NCBI GenBank assembly: GCA_016711435.1
Contig: JADJSY010000092.1
Span: 1-60,403 of the forward strand
From: Lewinellaceae bacterium
Lineage (GTDB): Bacteria; Bacteroidota; Bacteroidia; Chitinophagales; Saprospiraceae
Reading direction: 5' to 3'
Length of the DNA: 60,403 nt
Below the pieces are notes generated by a model that was given only the letters and a program-made list of their open reading frames with translations, had not been told where the DNA came from and did no database searches. Shown piece by piece: positions 19,172 to 27,628 of this stretch (position 1 is its first letter; every line of letters starts with the position of its first letter). A program made the translations under genes and the position numbers.

Positions 19172-21124
19172 GTGCAACAAAATATATACGTAGGCTTTAC
19201 ACACCTGAGAAAGAAGATGCCCGAAGAAGTTTTAAACGCACCCTTTGAAGAAATCATTGGGTATCTGGAAGCCCTGTACGGCTCACGACTTTATCAGGCA
19301 TTCGATAATAATCAATCTGTAGACGGCCCTGTAGCCCAATTTCAGGATACAAAATGGCTGCGATCCGCCAATACCGTTGGTATCAATGTGCGTACCATCG
19401 GGAGTTTCTGGAATATCGTGCCGTATGCCATGACCTTGCCCAATGCTTTCAACGCCATCCATATTTTACCCATCTGGGAGCCTGGTGTTGTGGCCAGTTT
19501 GTACGGCCCTTCCAGTTGGAATATTAACCCCGAATTTTTCAGCCCCACCCTGCAATCATACTTTCCCAGTCTGGATACTGTTGAAAAACAATTAAAAGTA
19601 GTCATCAATATCCTGCACCTGATGGAAAAATCCGTGGGTATGGATGTAGTGCCGCATACGGATCGTTATTCCGAAATGGTGCTGGCTAATCCCGCTTTTT
19701 TTGAATGGTTACAGCGCGACGAACTACGAATACTCCAACAAGGGAACGAGCTGTATCGTATTGTGGAACGTATCATATACACACATCTTTTAAACAACAG
19801 TCCAGGGCAATCGTTGCCGGAACAGGAAACTTTTTTTCACCAACTTTCTGAAAACGAACGCCTTAACATCTTGTTTGGGGAAAAATATGACTACGTCGGA
19901 CGACTTTACCGCCGTAAACAACTGGTACAATTGCTCTACGAACAAGGCTACGAGACCGTGCCTGCCACCATGGGGCCACCCTACCGCGGGATTGAACCGG
20001 ACCCCCGCCCGGAAGCCCAGGTAACGGATGAAGAAGGCCGTGTCTGGCGCGATTACCGGATCACCAACCCGCAGGCATTCTCCAGGGTGTTCGGCCCACT
20101 GGCACGCTACCGGCTGTACTGGTCGAAAGACGACAACCGCAACTGGGAATTAGACTTTGAGCGGCCCAATATTGCCGCCTGGGACTATGTGGCGCAACAG
20201 TACCGGGCCATCAAAATGGAATTCGGTTTCGATTTTATGCGCGGCGATATGTCGCATGTGCAAATGCGGCCCGAGGGGGTACCAACGCAACCAGTCCCGT
20301 ATTACGACCTGCTGGGATATGTCAAAGAAGAGATGCTGCGAGATTGTCCATCCTTCGGGTATTTTGCCGAGAGTTTCCTGGCGCCTCCCGGAGAAATGGC
20401 CTATGGCGACGAATGCGACCACCTGGAAGCATCGCTGGCCGATTCCACACTCGGCGACCTGCAATCGGAACCCATGGGTACGGAAAAGTTTGTGCGCGAT
20501 TTTGCGCAGTACCGCAAGTGGCTGGAAACCAGGAAGTTTGCTCCAAACTTTACACTTTTCACCGCCGACAAGGACGATCCGCGTTTTGACGCTTTCTACC
20601 TGGATGGCAACGAAATCCGCTATTTTATGGCGCTTTTCCTGACGGATATGCCCGCTTACATGGGTTTGGGATTTGAATGCCGCGACCCCCACCCTACTCC
20701 GGCGCCCAATGAACATTACAGCAAACTCTATGTATTCCAGATGCCTGAAGGCCCGAAAGGCACCAAAGGCCCCTTTGTCTGGGGAAAGAACCGTAGTTTA
20801 TATTACAAAATTTCACGTCAGAAAATTTTGGCTGAGGAAATATTTTCTTTGATAAAAGACCAGCCGGTTCAGTGGTTGTTGCCACCTGACCCGATCGGTG
20901 AACGGCGGGTGATTGCCTGGACGCAGGCGGAGCAACCGGCGTTTGTCTTTGTGGCGAATATGAACCCAAAAACGGGTTATTCCAGTTTGCAGATTCCTTT
21001 CCCGGAAGGCAACTGGCAATTGTGTTTTTCTACGGAGAAAGAAGAGATAGAGGCAGGGGACTTTTCAGGGGTTTTGCCTGTTGTGGGAGCCGGAGAGGGG
21101 TTGGTGTGGAGATTCAACGAATAA
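19172..21124 (+). CDS. Divergent GH13-like (alpha-amylase superfamily) protein
   Basis: A 650-residue protein without signal peptide, so cytosolic. GH13-type active-site blocks can be picked out: DVVPHTDRYS at residues 158-167 (region I, with His), FDFMRGDMSH near 353-362 (region II, Arg357 and nucleophile Asp359), YFAES (acid Glu400) and TADKDDPR at 464-471 (region IV Asp). A C-terminal beta domain follows (RVIAWTQAEQPAFVFVANM). The blocks differ from common amylases, so substrate and reaction are unknown; a role in glycogen, maltodextrin or sugar-phosphate metabolism is only a guess. The start is GTG at 19172; an ATG at 19217 is an alternative. It overlaps the convergent ABC gene by 11 bases. 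Confidence 0.75.
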   Translation: MQQNIYVGFTHLRKKMPEEVLNAPFEEIIGYLEALYGSRLYQAFDNNQSVDGPVAQFQDTKWLRSANTVGINVRTIGSFWNIVPYAMTLPNAFNAIHILPIWEPGVVASLYGPSSWNINPEFFSPTLQSYFPSLDTVEKQLKVVINILHLMEKSVGMDVVPHTDRYSEMVLANPAFFEWLQRDELRILQQGNELYRIVERIIYTHLLNNSPGQSLPEQETFFHQLSENERLNILFGEKYDYVGRLYRRKQLVQLLYEQGYETVPATMGPPYRGIEPDPRPEAQVTDEEGRVWRDYRITNPQAFSRVFGPLARYRLYWSKDDNRNWELDFERPNIAAWDYVAQQYRAIKMEFGFDFMRGDMSHVQMRPEGVPTQPVPYYDLLGYVKEEMLRDCPSFGYFAESFLAPPGEMAYGDECDHLEASLADSTLGDLQSEPMGTEKFVRDFAQYRKWLETRKFAPNFTLFTADKDDPRFDAFYLDGNEIRYFMALFLTDMPAYMGLGFECRDPHPTPAPNEHYSKLYVFQMPEGPKGTKGPFVWGKNRSLYYKISRQKILAEEIFSLIKDQPVQWLLPPDPIGERRVIAWTQAEQPAFVFVANMNPKTGYSSLQIPFPEGNWQLCFSTEKEEIEAGDFSGVLPVVGAGEGLVWRFNE

Positions 21125-21797
21125 TCTTTCCATCTTCCATTTCAATGATCCGGTGCGTCCGCGCTGCAAATCCAGGATCGTGGGTAACGATAAGCAGGGT
21201 TTGGTGGTATTTTTCGGCTAATTCTTTGAAGATTTCAAAAACGATTTCACTGTTTTTTTTATCCAGGTTGCCGGTCGGTTCGTCGCCCATAATAATCAGT
21301 GGGTCATTAATCAAAGCCCTGGCAATGGCGACGCGCTGCTTTTCGCCGCCCGAAAGCTGGTTTGCACTTTTAAGCGCCTGGCTCTGGATACCCAGCATGG
21401 TCAACTTTTCCATGGCGCGGTGCTCCACTTCCTGCTCCGGGTATTTTTGAAGTTTTAAACCCGGCAGCATGACATTTTTCAGCACTGAAAACTCATTGAG
21501 CAGGTAGTGAAACTGAAAAACAAAACCTATTTTTTCATTCCGGACCCTGGCGAGTTCAGCTTCTGCTTTTCCCCGCATACTGACCTGGTCGATCAGCAGA
21601 TCGCCTTCGTAATCGGTATCCATGGTAGAAAGGATGTACAGCAGGGTTGATTTGCCGCAGCCGGATTTGCCTGTAACGGATACAAACTCGCCGGAATCAA
21701 TAGAAAAATTGATATTGTTCAGTACCTGTATGGTAACAGGGTCGTGGAAATTCTTGCTGATATGTTTTGCCTCAAGTACGGTATGCGCCATATTCAA
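21114..21797 (-). CDS. ABC transporter ATPase, LolD/MacB type
   Basis: A 227-residue nucleotide-binding subunit with Walker A GKSGCGKST at residues 43-51, Q-loop VFQFHYLL, signature LSGGEKQRVAIARAL, Walker B LIIMGDEPTGNLD and H-loop THD. This set matches the LolD/MacB/FtsE class that works with FtsX-like permeases. The upstream genes on the same strand encode such a permease and a periplasmic adaptor, so the three make one efflux or lipoprotein-handling machine. The 142-base gap to the permease gene carries CAAACCAT words. Confidence 0.92.
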   Translation of the reverse strand: MNMAHTVLEAKHISKNFHDPVTIQVLNNINFSIDSGEFVSVTGKSGCGKSTLLYILSTMDTDYEGDLLIDQVSMRGKAEAELARVRNEKIGFVFQFHYLLNEFSVLKNVMLPGLKLQKYPEQEVEHRAMEKLTMLGIQSQALKSANQLSGGEKQRVAIARALINDPLIIMGDEPTGNLDKKNSEIVFEIFKELAEKYHQTLLIVTHDPGFAARTHRIIEMEDGKIIR

Positions 21798-21883
21798 TTT
21801 ACTTTTTGCTCTTTATCCCATGACTATAGTCAACGCAAAGTGGTTTTGAACGAAAGACTGATACAAGTGCCTGAAAGCGAAGA

Positions 21884-21922
21884 ATTCAAACCATCAAACC
21901 CTTTCAAACCACTCAAACCTGA
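21884..21922. repeat. Single CAAACCATC-word arm
   Basis: The words CAAACCATCAAACC and CAAACCACTCAAACC occur here without a facing GGTTTGATGG arm nearby. The same words form full hairpins at 41879-41971 and 46232-46363, so this may be half of such an element. Confidence 0.5.
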
Positions 21923-21939
21923 CTATAATGAACGTTTCG

Positions 21940-23199
21940 CTATTTACCCCGGATGATCACCACCGGATCAATTTTACTGGCTTTCCTGGCGGGAAAATAT
22001 CCGGCGAAAAAGGTGGTTACGATGGAGAAAACGATTCCTATGACGTAATATACCAGATCGTAATTGACAGGGTAGGTCTTAATGGTCGGTAGCGCCGCCG
22101 TATTAAAAGGAATCTGATCGATCAGCAAGGAAAGAGATAATCCAAGTATTAATCCCAAAAAACCACCGAAAAGCCCAATGCTCAGCGCAATACCCAAAAA
22201 AATGCGTTTGACATCCTTTCCCGAAAAACCCGTTGCTTTCAAAATGGCGATGGAGTCCATTTTTTCATAGATCATCATATTCAGAATATTATAGATGCCG
22301 AATCCTGCAACAATCAACAAGGTAATACCGACCACATATGATATCAGTGTTCTTACAAAACTACCAGTCTCAAATTGTGAATTAGCCGTCTGAATGTCTT
22401 CTGCATCCGTTTGAAACAAAGCGGCGTATTCTTTCGCAACAGCAGGCGCCTGGTCGATGTCTTTCAGTTTGATCTGAATATCCGTCACATAACTATTTGA
22501 TTTCCCCATTAGTTTTTGAGCCGTGGCTATAGAGGTATAGCTCTGTACTTTATCGAACTCCTGTATACCCGACTGAAAATAACCGACCACTTTCAGCGAC
22601 AGCAATTCTCCTTTTGAGGTTGTGACCTGGATCATATCACCCAACTCAGCCAACAGTTTATCTGCCACACCTTTTCCTAAAACAATACTATTGGCAACAT
22701 TTTTAAGGTCGATCGCCGCTCCGGTTGTCACATAATCATTAAAAAAGAACAGCTCGTTCTCGGCAACAACATCTATCCCGTTGATGGCGCCATTGATATC
22801 TACCACGCCGGAATTGTACAAAACAGGGGTAGTGATGCGCGGTGCAAATCCCAGCACCCGTTGATCCTCCCGAATGGCCCGCATGATGGCAGCGCTGTTG
22901 TAAATATCGAGCCTGCCGCCGCTGGATTTGATGGATTGGATAAAATTATAAGCGCCCGGATAGTCTACGGAAGCATTGACGGGCTGGTTGGGATTGGGCT
23001 TTACTTCCTGAAATAAACGTACATGGGCCGTTCTGTTCAGAATAAGGCCATCCAGCAGGTCATTCAGTCCGTTCATAAACCCCAGCAACGTAATAAACAT
23101 CCCAATACTAAAGGTGACGCCTATTGCCGCAATGAGCGTTTGCCGCCACCTGGCAAGCAGGAGCGATTTGGCGATGCTGACAATGAGTTTGTAATTCAT
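21940..23199 (-). CDS. FtsX/MacB-type ABC permease
   Basis: A 419-residue inner-membrane subunit with the MacB layout: one N-terminal helix (TLIAAIGVTFSIGMFITLLG), a large periplasmic domain of about 230 residues, then three C-terminal helices forming the FtsX domain (LISYVVGITLLIVAGFGIYN, IFLGIALSIGLFGGFLGLIL, YYVIGIVFSIVTTFFAGYF). The motif MIYEKMDSIAILKATGF is typical of the coupling region. Its first codon overlaps the last of the adaptor gene by four bases (ATGA type), a strong sign of one operon. The substrate is unknown; a macrolide, peptide or lipid are family possibilities. Confidence 0.92.
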   Translation of the reverse strand: MNYKLIVSIAKSLLLARWRQTLIAAIGVTFSIGMFITLLGFMNGLNDLLDGLILNRTAHVRLFQEVKPNPNQPVNASVDYPGAYNFIQSIKSSGGRLDIYNSAAIMRAIREDQRVLGFAPRITTPVLYNSGVVDINGAINGIDVVAENELFFFNDYVTTGAAIDLKNVANSIVLGKGVADKLLAELGDMIQVTTSKGELLSLKVVGYFQSGIQEFDKVQSYTSIATAQKLMGKSNSYVTDIQIKLKDIDQAPAVAKEYAALFQTDAEDIQTANSQFETGSFVRTLISYVVGITLLIVAGFGIYNILNMMIYEKMDSIAILKATGFSGKDVKRIFLGIALSIGLFGGFLGLILGLSLSLLIDQIPFNTAALPTIKTYPVNYDLVYYVIGIVFSIVTTFFAGYFPARKASKIDPVVIIRGK

Positions 23200-24287
23200 T
23201 TGGAAGGCATTATAATGACATCACCGGCAGCGAGTCCTGAAAGAATTTCTACTTTCCGGTAGTCTTTCAAACCTGTTTTAACTTTTCGTTTTTCTTTGCT
23301 TCCCAGCATTACAAACGAGTCCTGTGTCAGATACAACCTCGGAATGGTTAACACCTGCTCTTTTGTACGAATGAGGATGTTGGCTTCGGCTGTCAGGTTG
23401 GGAAACAACACCTCCGGAGGCCTGACAAAAGAGGCTTCCACTACAAATGTCCTCGATTTCTCATTCATAATCGGGTTGATCTTATCTACCACGGCTTCAA
23501 AAACTTCCCCTTTGTAACTATCCAGGTTCATCAGCACTTTCTGACCTGCCTTAATCCGTACAATATCGTATTCATCTACCTGTAATTCAATGTTATAGTT
23601 GCCCGCATCGCCCACGACCGCTAAGGGAATTTGCGGCGTCACCATCTCCCCGTTTTCTATTAAAATACTGTAAACACGCCCATCCGCCTGGCTCCTGACA
23701 GTGAAATCACTTTCGAGGGTTTTGCTGATGGACAGGTTCTTTTGTGATTGCGAAGCGGCAAACTTCAATTGTTTCTGAAGTTCATTGTACCGGAACCTGG
23801 CAGTTTGCCAGGCCGTTTTGGAACTGCTAAAAGCCAGTTCTTTGAGTTCAAGGTCTAATTTGGAGCCAATCTGTTGCTCCCAAAGTCCTTTTTGCCGGGA
23901 CATCAAAACAGAATCGCTGAGCATTTTTTGTTTGGCCAATTCCAAAGAAACCTTCATCTCGTTCAAACGGTCGTTCTGCATACTCATCGCCGCAAAATCT
24001 GCTGCCAGGCGGGCATTCTCCGTATTCAGCCGGGAACTTTCATTGGATAAAACAAACAAGGGATCACCTTTTTTTACCAGGTCGCCTTCCGTAACCAATA
24101 CCCGGATAAGCAAGCCGCTCACTTTGGCATGTACCTGGTATTGATTGTTACTTTTAATCACGCCCGGTGCGTACACCGACTCTGTGATATTTTCGATAAC
24201 GGGTTGCGTTTGTTCCGTTTGTTCTTTACATCCTGTCAGAAAAACAAGGAGTAACAGGATTGTACAGCGCTGTGTAGTTGCAAACAT
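23196..24287 (-). CDS. Periplasmic adaptor lipoprotein of an efflux system (MacA/HlyD family)
   Basis: A membrane-fusion protein that bridges the inner-membrane permease and an outer-membrane duct. The start at 24287 (MFATTQRCTILLLLVFLTGCKEQ) gives a lipoprotein signal with lipobox LTGC; an ATG seven codons upstream is less likely. Then come a lipoyl half-motif (SGLLIRVLVTEGDLVKKGDPLFVL), a coiled-coil hairpin of about 100 residues, the second lipoyl half (VRSQADGRVYSILIENGEMV) and beta-barrel parts (VLMNLDSYKGEVFEAVVDKINP). It is the first gene of the adaptor-permease-ATPase operon. Confidence 0.9.
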   Translation of the reverse strand: MFATTQRCTILLLLVFLTGCKEQTEQTQPVIENITESVYAPGVIKSNNQYQVHAKVSGLLIRVLVTEGDLVKKGDPLFVLSNESSRLNTENARLAADFAAMSMQNDRLNEMKVSLELAKQKMLSDSVLMSRQKGLWEQQIGSKLDLELKELAFSSSKTAWQTARFRYNELQKQLKFAASQSQKNLSISKTLESDFTVRSQADGRVYSILIENGEMVTPQIPLAVVGDAGNYNIELQVDEYDIVRIKAGQKVLMNLDSYKGEVFEAVVDKINPIMNEKSRTFVVEASFVRPPEVLFPNLTAEANILIRTKEQVLTIPRLYLTQDSFVMLGSKEKRKVKTGLKDYRKVEILSGLAAGDVIIMPSK

Positions 24288-24390
24288 GGGATGTCGGCTT
24301 TTTTGCAAAACTACAATAAATCAATGCCGATGCGCAGAAACTGTCGGAGAAATTATTGTTGGGCCAGAAGGATTTTACTCACCCACCCAA

Positions 24391-24452
24391 CCCAATAGGT
24401 GTCACCCACGTTCTTCATTGTGGATGACACCATTTCGGTTCGGTTTATTGGG
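24391..24452. repeat. Short imperfect palindrome
   Basis: GGTGTCACCCAC (24398-24409) pairs with GTGGATGACACC (24420-24431) with one mismatch, framed by CCCAATA (24391-24397) and TATTGGG (24446-24452). It lies in the 500-base space between divergent transcription units. The rest of 24309-24680 holds another inverted repeat and no gene I can support. Confidence 0.6.
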
Positions 24453-24519
24453 CCTTTGGCGGGATACTAACTTACACACTGACCTTTATGACACGGGCGG
24501 GGCGAAATGTGAACAGGAT

Positions 24520-24600
24520 CGAGTGTTTTTGTGTTTTGGGGTGTTTTGGAGGTGCTTCGCTTTTGGCCGCCCCCGAAACAAAACACAAAAACAAGCCACA
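24520..24600. repeat. GTGTTTTGG-word inverted repeat
   Basis: GTGTTTTTGTGTTTTGGGG-type words lead into a core with GGTGCTTCGCTTTTGGCC, then complementary CAAAACACAAAAAC words. This is a variant of the GTGTTTR family with the same GCTTCGC core seen at 9225, 32784 and 47203. Confidence 0.65.
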
Positions 24601-24658
24601 AAACCAAAGAATATAATTCTGAATATACCACAAATTAACCCTGGTATTCAGAAATAAA

Positions 24659-24691
24659 TTTGGGCAATTCACAAAAACCTGTCTATTTTTG
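24659..24691 (+). promoter_or_regulatory. Promoter upstream of the small lipoprotein, ytxJ and plsC
   Basis: TTTG at 24659-24662 and TATTTTTG at 24684-24691 match the Bacteroidota -33 and -7 boxes with a 21-base spacer (19 is typical). The leader to the first start codon would be about 100 bases. Confidence 0.6.
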
Positions 24692-24796
24692 CAAAAAAAA
24701 ATCGGAATGGCACAGGTTTTGCCACAATAAGCGCGTAACCATTCCGTTTTCCTCAAAAAGCAACAAAAGTCATTAACAATAAAATTTCAATATTCA

Positions 24797-24898
24797 ATGA
24801 AGAACTGGAAGAAAATGCTCGCTTTCGCTTTCATGGCTACCATCCTCCTGCTTGAAGCCTGTCATCGCGGCAGCGGCTGCCCGGGAAGTGATTTCTAA
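24797..24898 (+). CDS. 33-residue lipoprotein-like peptide
   Basis: ATG at 24797 opens a short gene (MKNWKKMLAFAFMATILLL, then EACHRGSGCPGSDF and TAA). It has a Lys/Arg-rich start, a hydrophobic helix and a lipobox-like LEAC, so the mature lipopeptide would keep only about 14 residues with a CxxxxxC pair. It has its own promoter and lies 21 bases before ytxJ. I do not recognise the family. The clean secretion signal in so short a frame makes chance less likely, but comparison with relatives is lacking. Confidence 0.55.
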   Translation: MKNWKKMLAFAFMATILLLEACHRGSGCPGSDF

Positions 24899-24919
24899 AT
24901 CCGAATACTTACGACTTAC

Positions 24920-25267
24920 ATGGCCATTCACTGGATCCCAATCACGTCAGCCTCGGACATCGCTCTTATTCAGGCCCGTTCTTTGGAAGTACCCTGCCTG
25001 ATTTTCAAACACAGTACGAGTTGTAACATCAGTGCTATCGCCAAGTATCGTTTGGAAGACGACTGGCCGACCGAAGCAACCGACATAGAGACTTATTACC
25101 TGGATTTACATCAATATCGGGACATTTCCAGACAGATTGCAGATACTTTCAGCGTACACCACGAATCGCCGCAGGTCTTACTTATTTCAGACGAGGAATG
25201 CATTTACGATGCCTCCCACCTGGACATTACGGTGGACGAATTGCAGGAAGCGCTGAGTACCATGTAG
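24920..25267 (+). CDS. ytxJ: Bacillithiol-system redox protein YtxJ (bacilliredoxin BrxC type)
   Basis: A 115-residue thioredoxin-fold protein. The active-site region reads IFKHSTSCNISAIAKYR, the monothiol TSC-type motif of the YtxJ/BrxC family, and SPQVLLI is the conserved cis-Pro segment. Such proteins remove bacillithiol from oxidised protein cysteines in the cytosol, which implies the organism makes bacillithiol. It lies between the small lipopeptide gene and plsC on the same strand. Confidence 0.9.
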   Translation: MAIHWIPITSASDIALIQARSLEVPCLIFKHSTSCNISAIAKYRLEDDWPTEATDIETYYLDLHQYRDISRQIADTFSVHHESPQVLLISDEECIYDASHLDITVDELQEALSTM

Positions 25268-25352
25268 TTACAAGCAGAAAACTACTAATCCAGATACCGA
25301 TTTTGGAAGGCGCGGGAATTTCCCACGCCTTTTTTTGTGGCGCAAGAATTTG

Positions 25353-25360
25353 CTATTTTT
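25353..25360 (+). promoter_or_regulatory. -7 box of the plsC-like gene
   Basis: TATTTTTG lies six bases before the GTG at 25366, in the same position relative to the start codon as the boxes of miaE and the RNA methyltransferase. It supports the GTG as the true start. Confidence 0.5.
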
Positions 25361-25365
25361 GCCCC

Positions 25366-26079
25366 GTGAAAACCCTCCGAATTACAGCAAGACTCCTCTT
25401 TTTCCTCTCTTACACCTTCGTCATCGTCGCCGAAATATGGATGCGCGGACTGATCCACGGTCATGACATCCGCAGGGCCATGCGCGTCCGGCGACGCTGG
25501 GCGCGGCGACTGCTGCCTGCCGTAGGCATCGAGATTGAAACACAGGGTGAAATACCTGATTATCCCTGCCTGCTGGTCGGCAACCACCGCTCCTACCTCG
25601 ATCCGATTATCCTGCTCCGCGATGTGGATGCCTACCCGGTAGCGAAAGCCGAACTGGCGGGTTGGCCCGTGATCGGCAAAGGCGCGCGGATGGCCGGTAT
25701 CCTGTACCTGCAACGGGAAAATTCGGCCAGCCGCAGCGACATTCTCCGCCTTATCAGTCGCCGCATAGAAGCCGGGTTCCAGGTGATGATCTTCCCCGAA
25801 GGCACTACTTCGGGCCTGCCGGGCACCCTGCCTTTCCGAAAAGGCGCGTTCCAGTTGGCGGCTCGTTCGGGTTTTCCGGTGGTGCCGGTAGCACTTTGTT
25901 TTGCCGATAAAGCGGACTTCTGGATCGAAAAAGAAACTTTTCTGGGCCATGCAGGCAGGCGTTTCCGCGAAAAAACAATCCGGGTCAAAGTGTTTTACGG
26001 ACCTCCGATGCAGGGCGCCGATGCGGATGCGCTGCTGGAAGGAGCGAAGGGGTGGATTGAGGAAAGGCTTGTTGGTTGA
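25366..26079 (+). CDS. plsC: 1-acyl-sn-glycerol-3-phosphate acyltransferase (PlsC family)
   Basis: Inner-membrane enzyme that acylates lysophosphatidic acid in phospholipid synthesis. From the GTG at 25366 it is 237 residues: an N-terminal membrane helix (LLFFLSYTFVIVAEIWM), then catalytic NHRSYLD (the family's Hx4D), the FPEGTTS box (glycerophosphate binding), and VVPVAL. A longer frame runs upstream to 25198 but overlaps ytxJ and reads non-protein-like, so the GTG is preferred. The stop codon TGA lies inside the first GGTTGAGATTG word of the next repeat. Confidence 0.9.
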   Translation: MKTLRITARLLFFLSYTFVIVAEIWMRGLIHGHDIRRAMRVRRRWARRLLPAVGIEIETQGEIPDYPCLLVGNHRSYLDPIILLRDVDAYPVAKAELAGWPVIGKGARMAGILYLQRENSASRSDILRLISRRIEAGFQVMIFPEGTTSGLPGTLPFRKGAFQLAARSGFPVVPVALCFADKADFWIEKETFLGHAGRRFREKTIRVKVFYGPPMQGADADALLEGAKGWIEERLVG

Positions 26080-26245
26080 GATTGTTGAAGGGTTGAGCAG
26101 TTGTAGGATTTAGGAAGTTGAGATTGTTGAGGGTTGAGATTGTTGAGGGCCACTCGTAATGGGGCCATCCGAAAATTTTTTACAATCCCAAGCGTAACCA
26201 CCCTCAACACCCTCAACATTTCTCAACTCCTCAACATTCTTCACG
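26070..26245. repeat. TTGAGATTGTTGAGG-word inverted repeat
   Basis: GTTGAG and TTGTTGAGGG words from the plsC stop to about 26150 face CCTCAACACCCTCAAC words at 26205-26240. Pairing is imperfect. It lies between plsC and tRNA-Arg. Confidence 0.7.
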
Positions 26246-26273
26246 CAGGTATTTTTAAATCCCCATCATTGCT

Positions 26274-26281
26274 TACCTTTG
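26274..26281 (+). promoter_or_regulatory. -7 box of tRNA-Arg
   Basis: TACCTTTG lies 18 bases before the mature 5' end of the tRNA. Confidence 0.5.
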
Positions 26282-26299
26282 CGCCCGCTGCACAGCAAT

Positions 26300-26371
26300 G
26301 GCTCCGTAGTTCAACGGATAGAATATAAGTTTCCGGAACTTAAGATAGTGGTTCGATTCCACTCGGGGCTA
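26300..26371 (+). tRNA. tRNA-Arg (anticodon CCG)
   Basis: The acceptor stem GGCTCCG pairs with CGGGGCT. The anticodon stem TAAGT/ACTTA holds the loop TTCCGGA with anticodon CCG, reading CGG. The T arm is GTGG-TTCGATT-CCAC. The discriminator is A; CCA is not encoded. A terminator follows directly. Confidence 0.93.
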
Positions 26372-26376
26372 CAGAT

Positions 26377-26416
26377 AACGGCTAATTTCCTGAAAGACAG
26401 GAGGTTGGCCGTTTTT
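26377..26416 (+). terminator. Terminator after tRNA-Arg
   Basis: AACGGC pairs with GCCGTT and TCCTG with CAGGA inside, followed by a T5 run. A normal rho-independent shape. Confidence 0.65.
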
Positions 26417-26486
26417 GTTTTTGAAGGGCATCTAATTTTTGAGATTTTTGCACCTTTGTTTCGTTTTTTTGCAACAATTTTAACCC

Positions 26487-26853
26487 ATGCAACACAAAGC
26501 CCTCTCCATCCGTCCCTTCATCGGATGCCAAAACTTTGAACTGTCCCGGAATTTTTATCGCGATCTGGGTTTTCAGGAAAGTATTTTGTCCCCCCAATAT
26601 GTCCTATTTCAAGACCGATGGCGTTGGATTTTATTTACAAGATGCGTACGTCCGGGACTGGGTGGACAACACCATGATTTTTATGGAAGTGGAAGATGTC
26701 GAACGCTATTGGAAAGAACTTTCGGCTTTAGACCTGCCTTCCAGGTATAAAGGTGTAAAACTGGTTCCCATTCGCGCGTTAGACTGGGGCAGGGAATGTT
26801 TTTTGCACGACCCATCGGGAATTTTGTGGCACATTGGTGAATTTTACAAATAA
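26487..26853 (+). CDS. VOC/glyoxalase-fold protein, one homopolymer frameshift
   Basis: The N-terminal part (IRPFIGCQNFELSRNFYRDLGF) and, after removing one C from the C6 run 26590-26595, the rest (SPNMSYFKTDGVGFYLQD, then ECFLHDPSGILWHIGEF) make one protein of about 122 residues. The beta-alpha-beta-beta-beta pattern and the final DPSGILWHIGEF, where His and Glu may bind metal, mark the vicinal-oxygen-chelate family. These include glyoxalases, dioxygenases and bleomycin-resistance proteins; the substrate here is unknown. The stop is four bases before the start of the PAP2 gene. Confidence 0.82.
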
Positions 26854-26857
26854 TGCC

Positions 26858-27433
26858 ATGCAGCAAAAACTCGCACATTACATCTCCAATTTCGGGAATC
26901 CGCTTTTTACTATCTCGGTATTCGCCGTCATAGCACTTTTTATGACGGAGGAACCACGAACCGCCCTGTTTGCAACGCTACTCATTGTGGGCGGCATAGT
27001 GATTCCGATACTGGTCAAATCCTACCGGGGCGTTCAGAAAGGCACCTATACCAATTATGACATCTCGAATAAAAAGCAGCGGCAATCCTGGTACCTCTTC
27101 CCTACCCTGCTACTGACAGTGATAACGATCATTTTATTTGTGACGCACCAAAGCCAGCCCCTTCGATTCGGCGTTTTAGGCGCCTTGATGCTATTTGTAC
27201 TCGCTCAAATCGTAAATATTTATATCAAAACCTCCTTACATGTGGGGTTCAATACATACCTGGCCTTTTTGGTTTTTCCGTTAAGCGCGGTGATCGGCAC
27301 ATGCGTTTTGTTGTTTTCTATCCCCCTGGCTTGGTCGAGGGTGGTGTTGAAAAGACATACCTGGACGGAGGTTGTTTCAGGAGCGGCGCTGGGATTGGTG
27401 GTCGGGCTGGGATTGCTCTGGGGATTAAGATGA
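26858..27433 (+). CDS. PAP2-superfamily membrane protein
   Basis: A 191-residue protein with about five helices (FTISVFAVIALFM, ALFATLLIVGGIVIPILV, LFPTLLLTVITIILFV, VLGALMLFVLAQIVNIYI, and the last ending in VVSGAALGLVVGLGLLW). SLHVGFNT and SRVVLKRHTWTEVVSG correspond to the PAP2 phosphatase motifs SGH and SRxxxxxHxxxD, with the final Asp replaced by Glu and the first motif (KxxxxxxRP) weak. It probably removes phosphate from a lipid or isoprenoid pyrophosphate, if active. The ATG at 26858 is preferred to an earlier ATG inside the glyoxalase gene. Confidence 0.75.
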   Translation: MQQKLAHYISNFGNPLFTISVFAVIALFMTEEPRTALFATLLIVGGIVIPILVKSYRGVQKGTYTNYDISNKKQRQSWYLFPTLLLTVITIILFVTHQSQPLRFGVLGALMLFVLAQIVNIYIKTSLHVGFNTYLAFLVFPLSAVIGTCVLLFSIPLAWSRVVLKRHTWTEVVSGAALGLVVGLGLLWGLR

Positions 27434-27463
27434 TAAGATGAGCAACGCGGATATTGTAGATTA

Positions 27464-27578
27464 AAACGGATTTTTTTAATTGATGATTGCTGATTGATCA
27501 TTGATAATTGTTAATTTGGGCGATACTTCATCAATCATAAATCGTTAATAATCAATCATCAATTAAAAAAATCCGTTT
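27464..27578. repeat. TTGATGATTG-word hairpin
   Basis: Arms 27464-27489 and 27553-27578 pair perfectly over 26 bases, including AAACGGATTTTTTTAA outside. The middle holds further TGATTGATCATTGATAATTG words that can pair imperfectly with CAATCATAAATCGTTAATAA. Confidence 0.85.
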
Positions 27579-27628
27579 CAATCCGCCGAATCGGCAAAAT
27601 CCGCGTCCCCGTGAATCACAAATAAATC

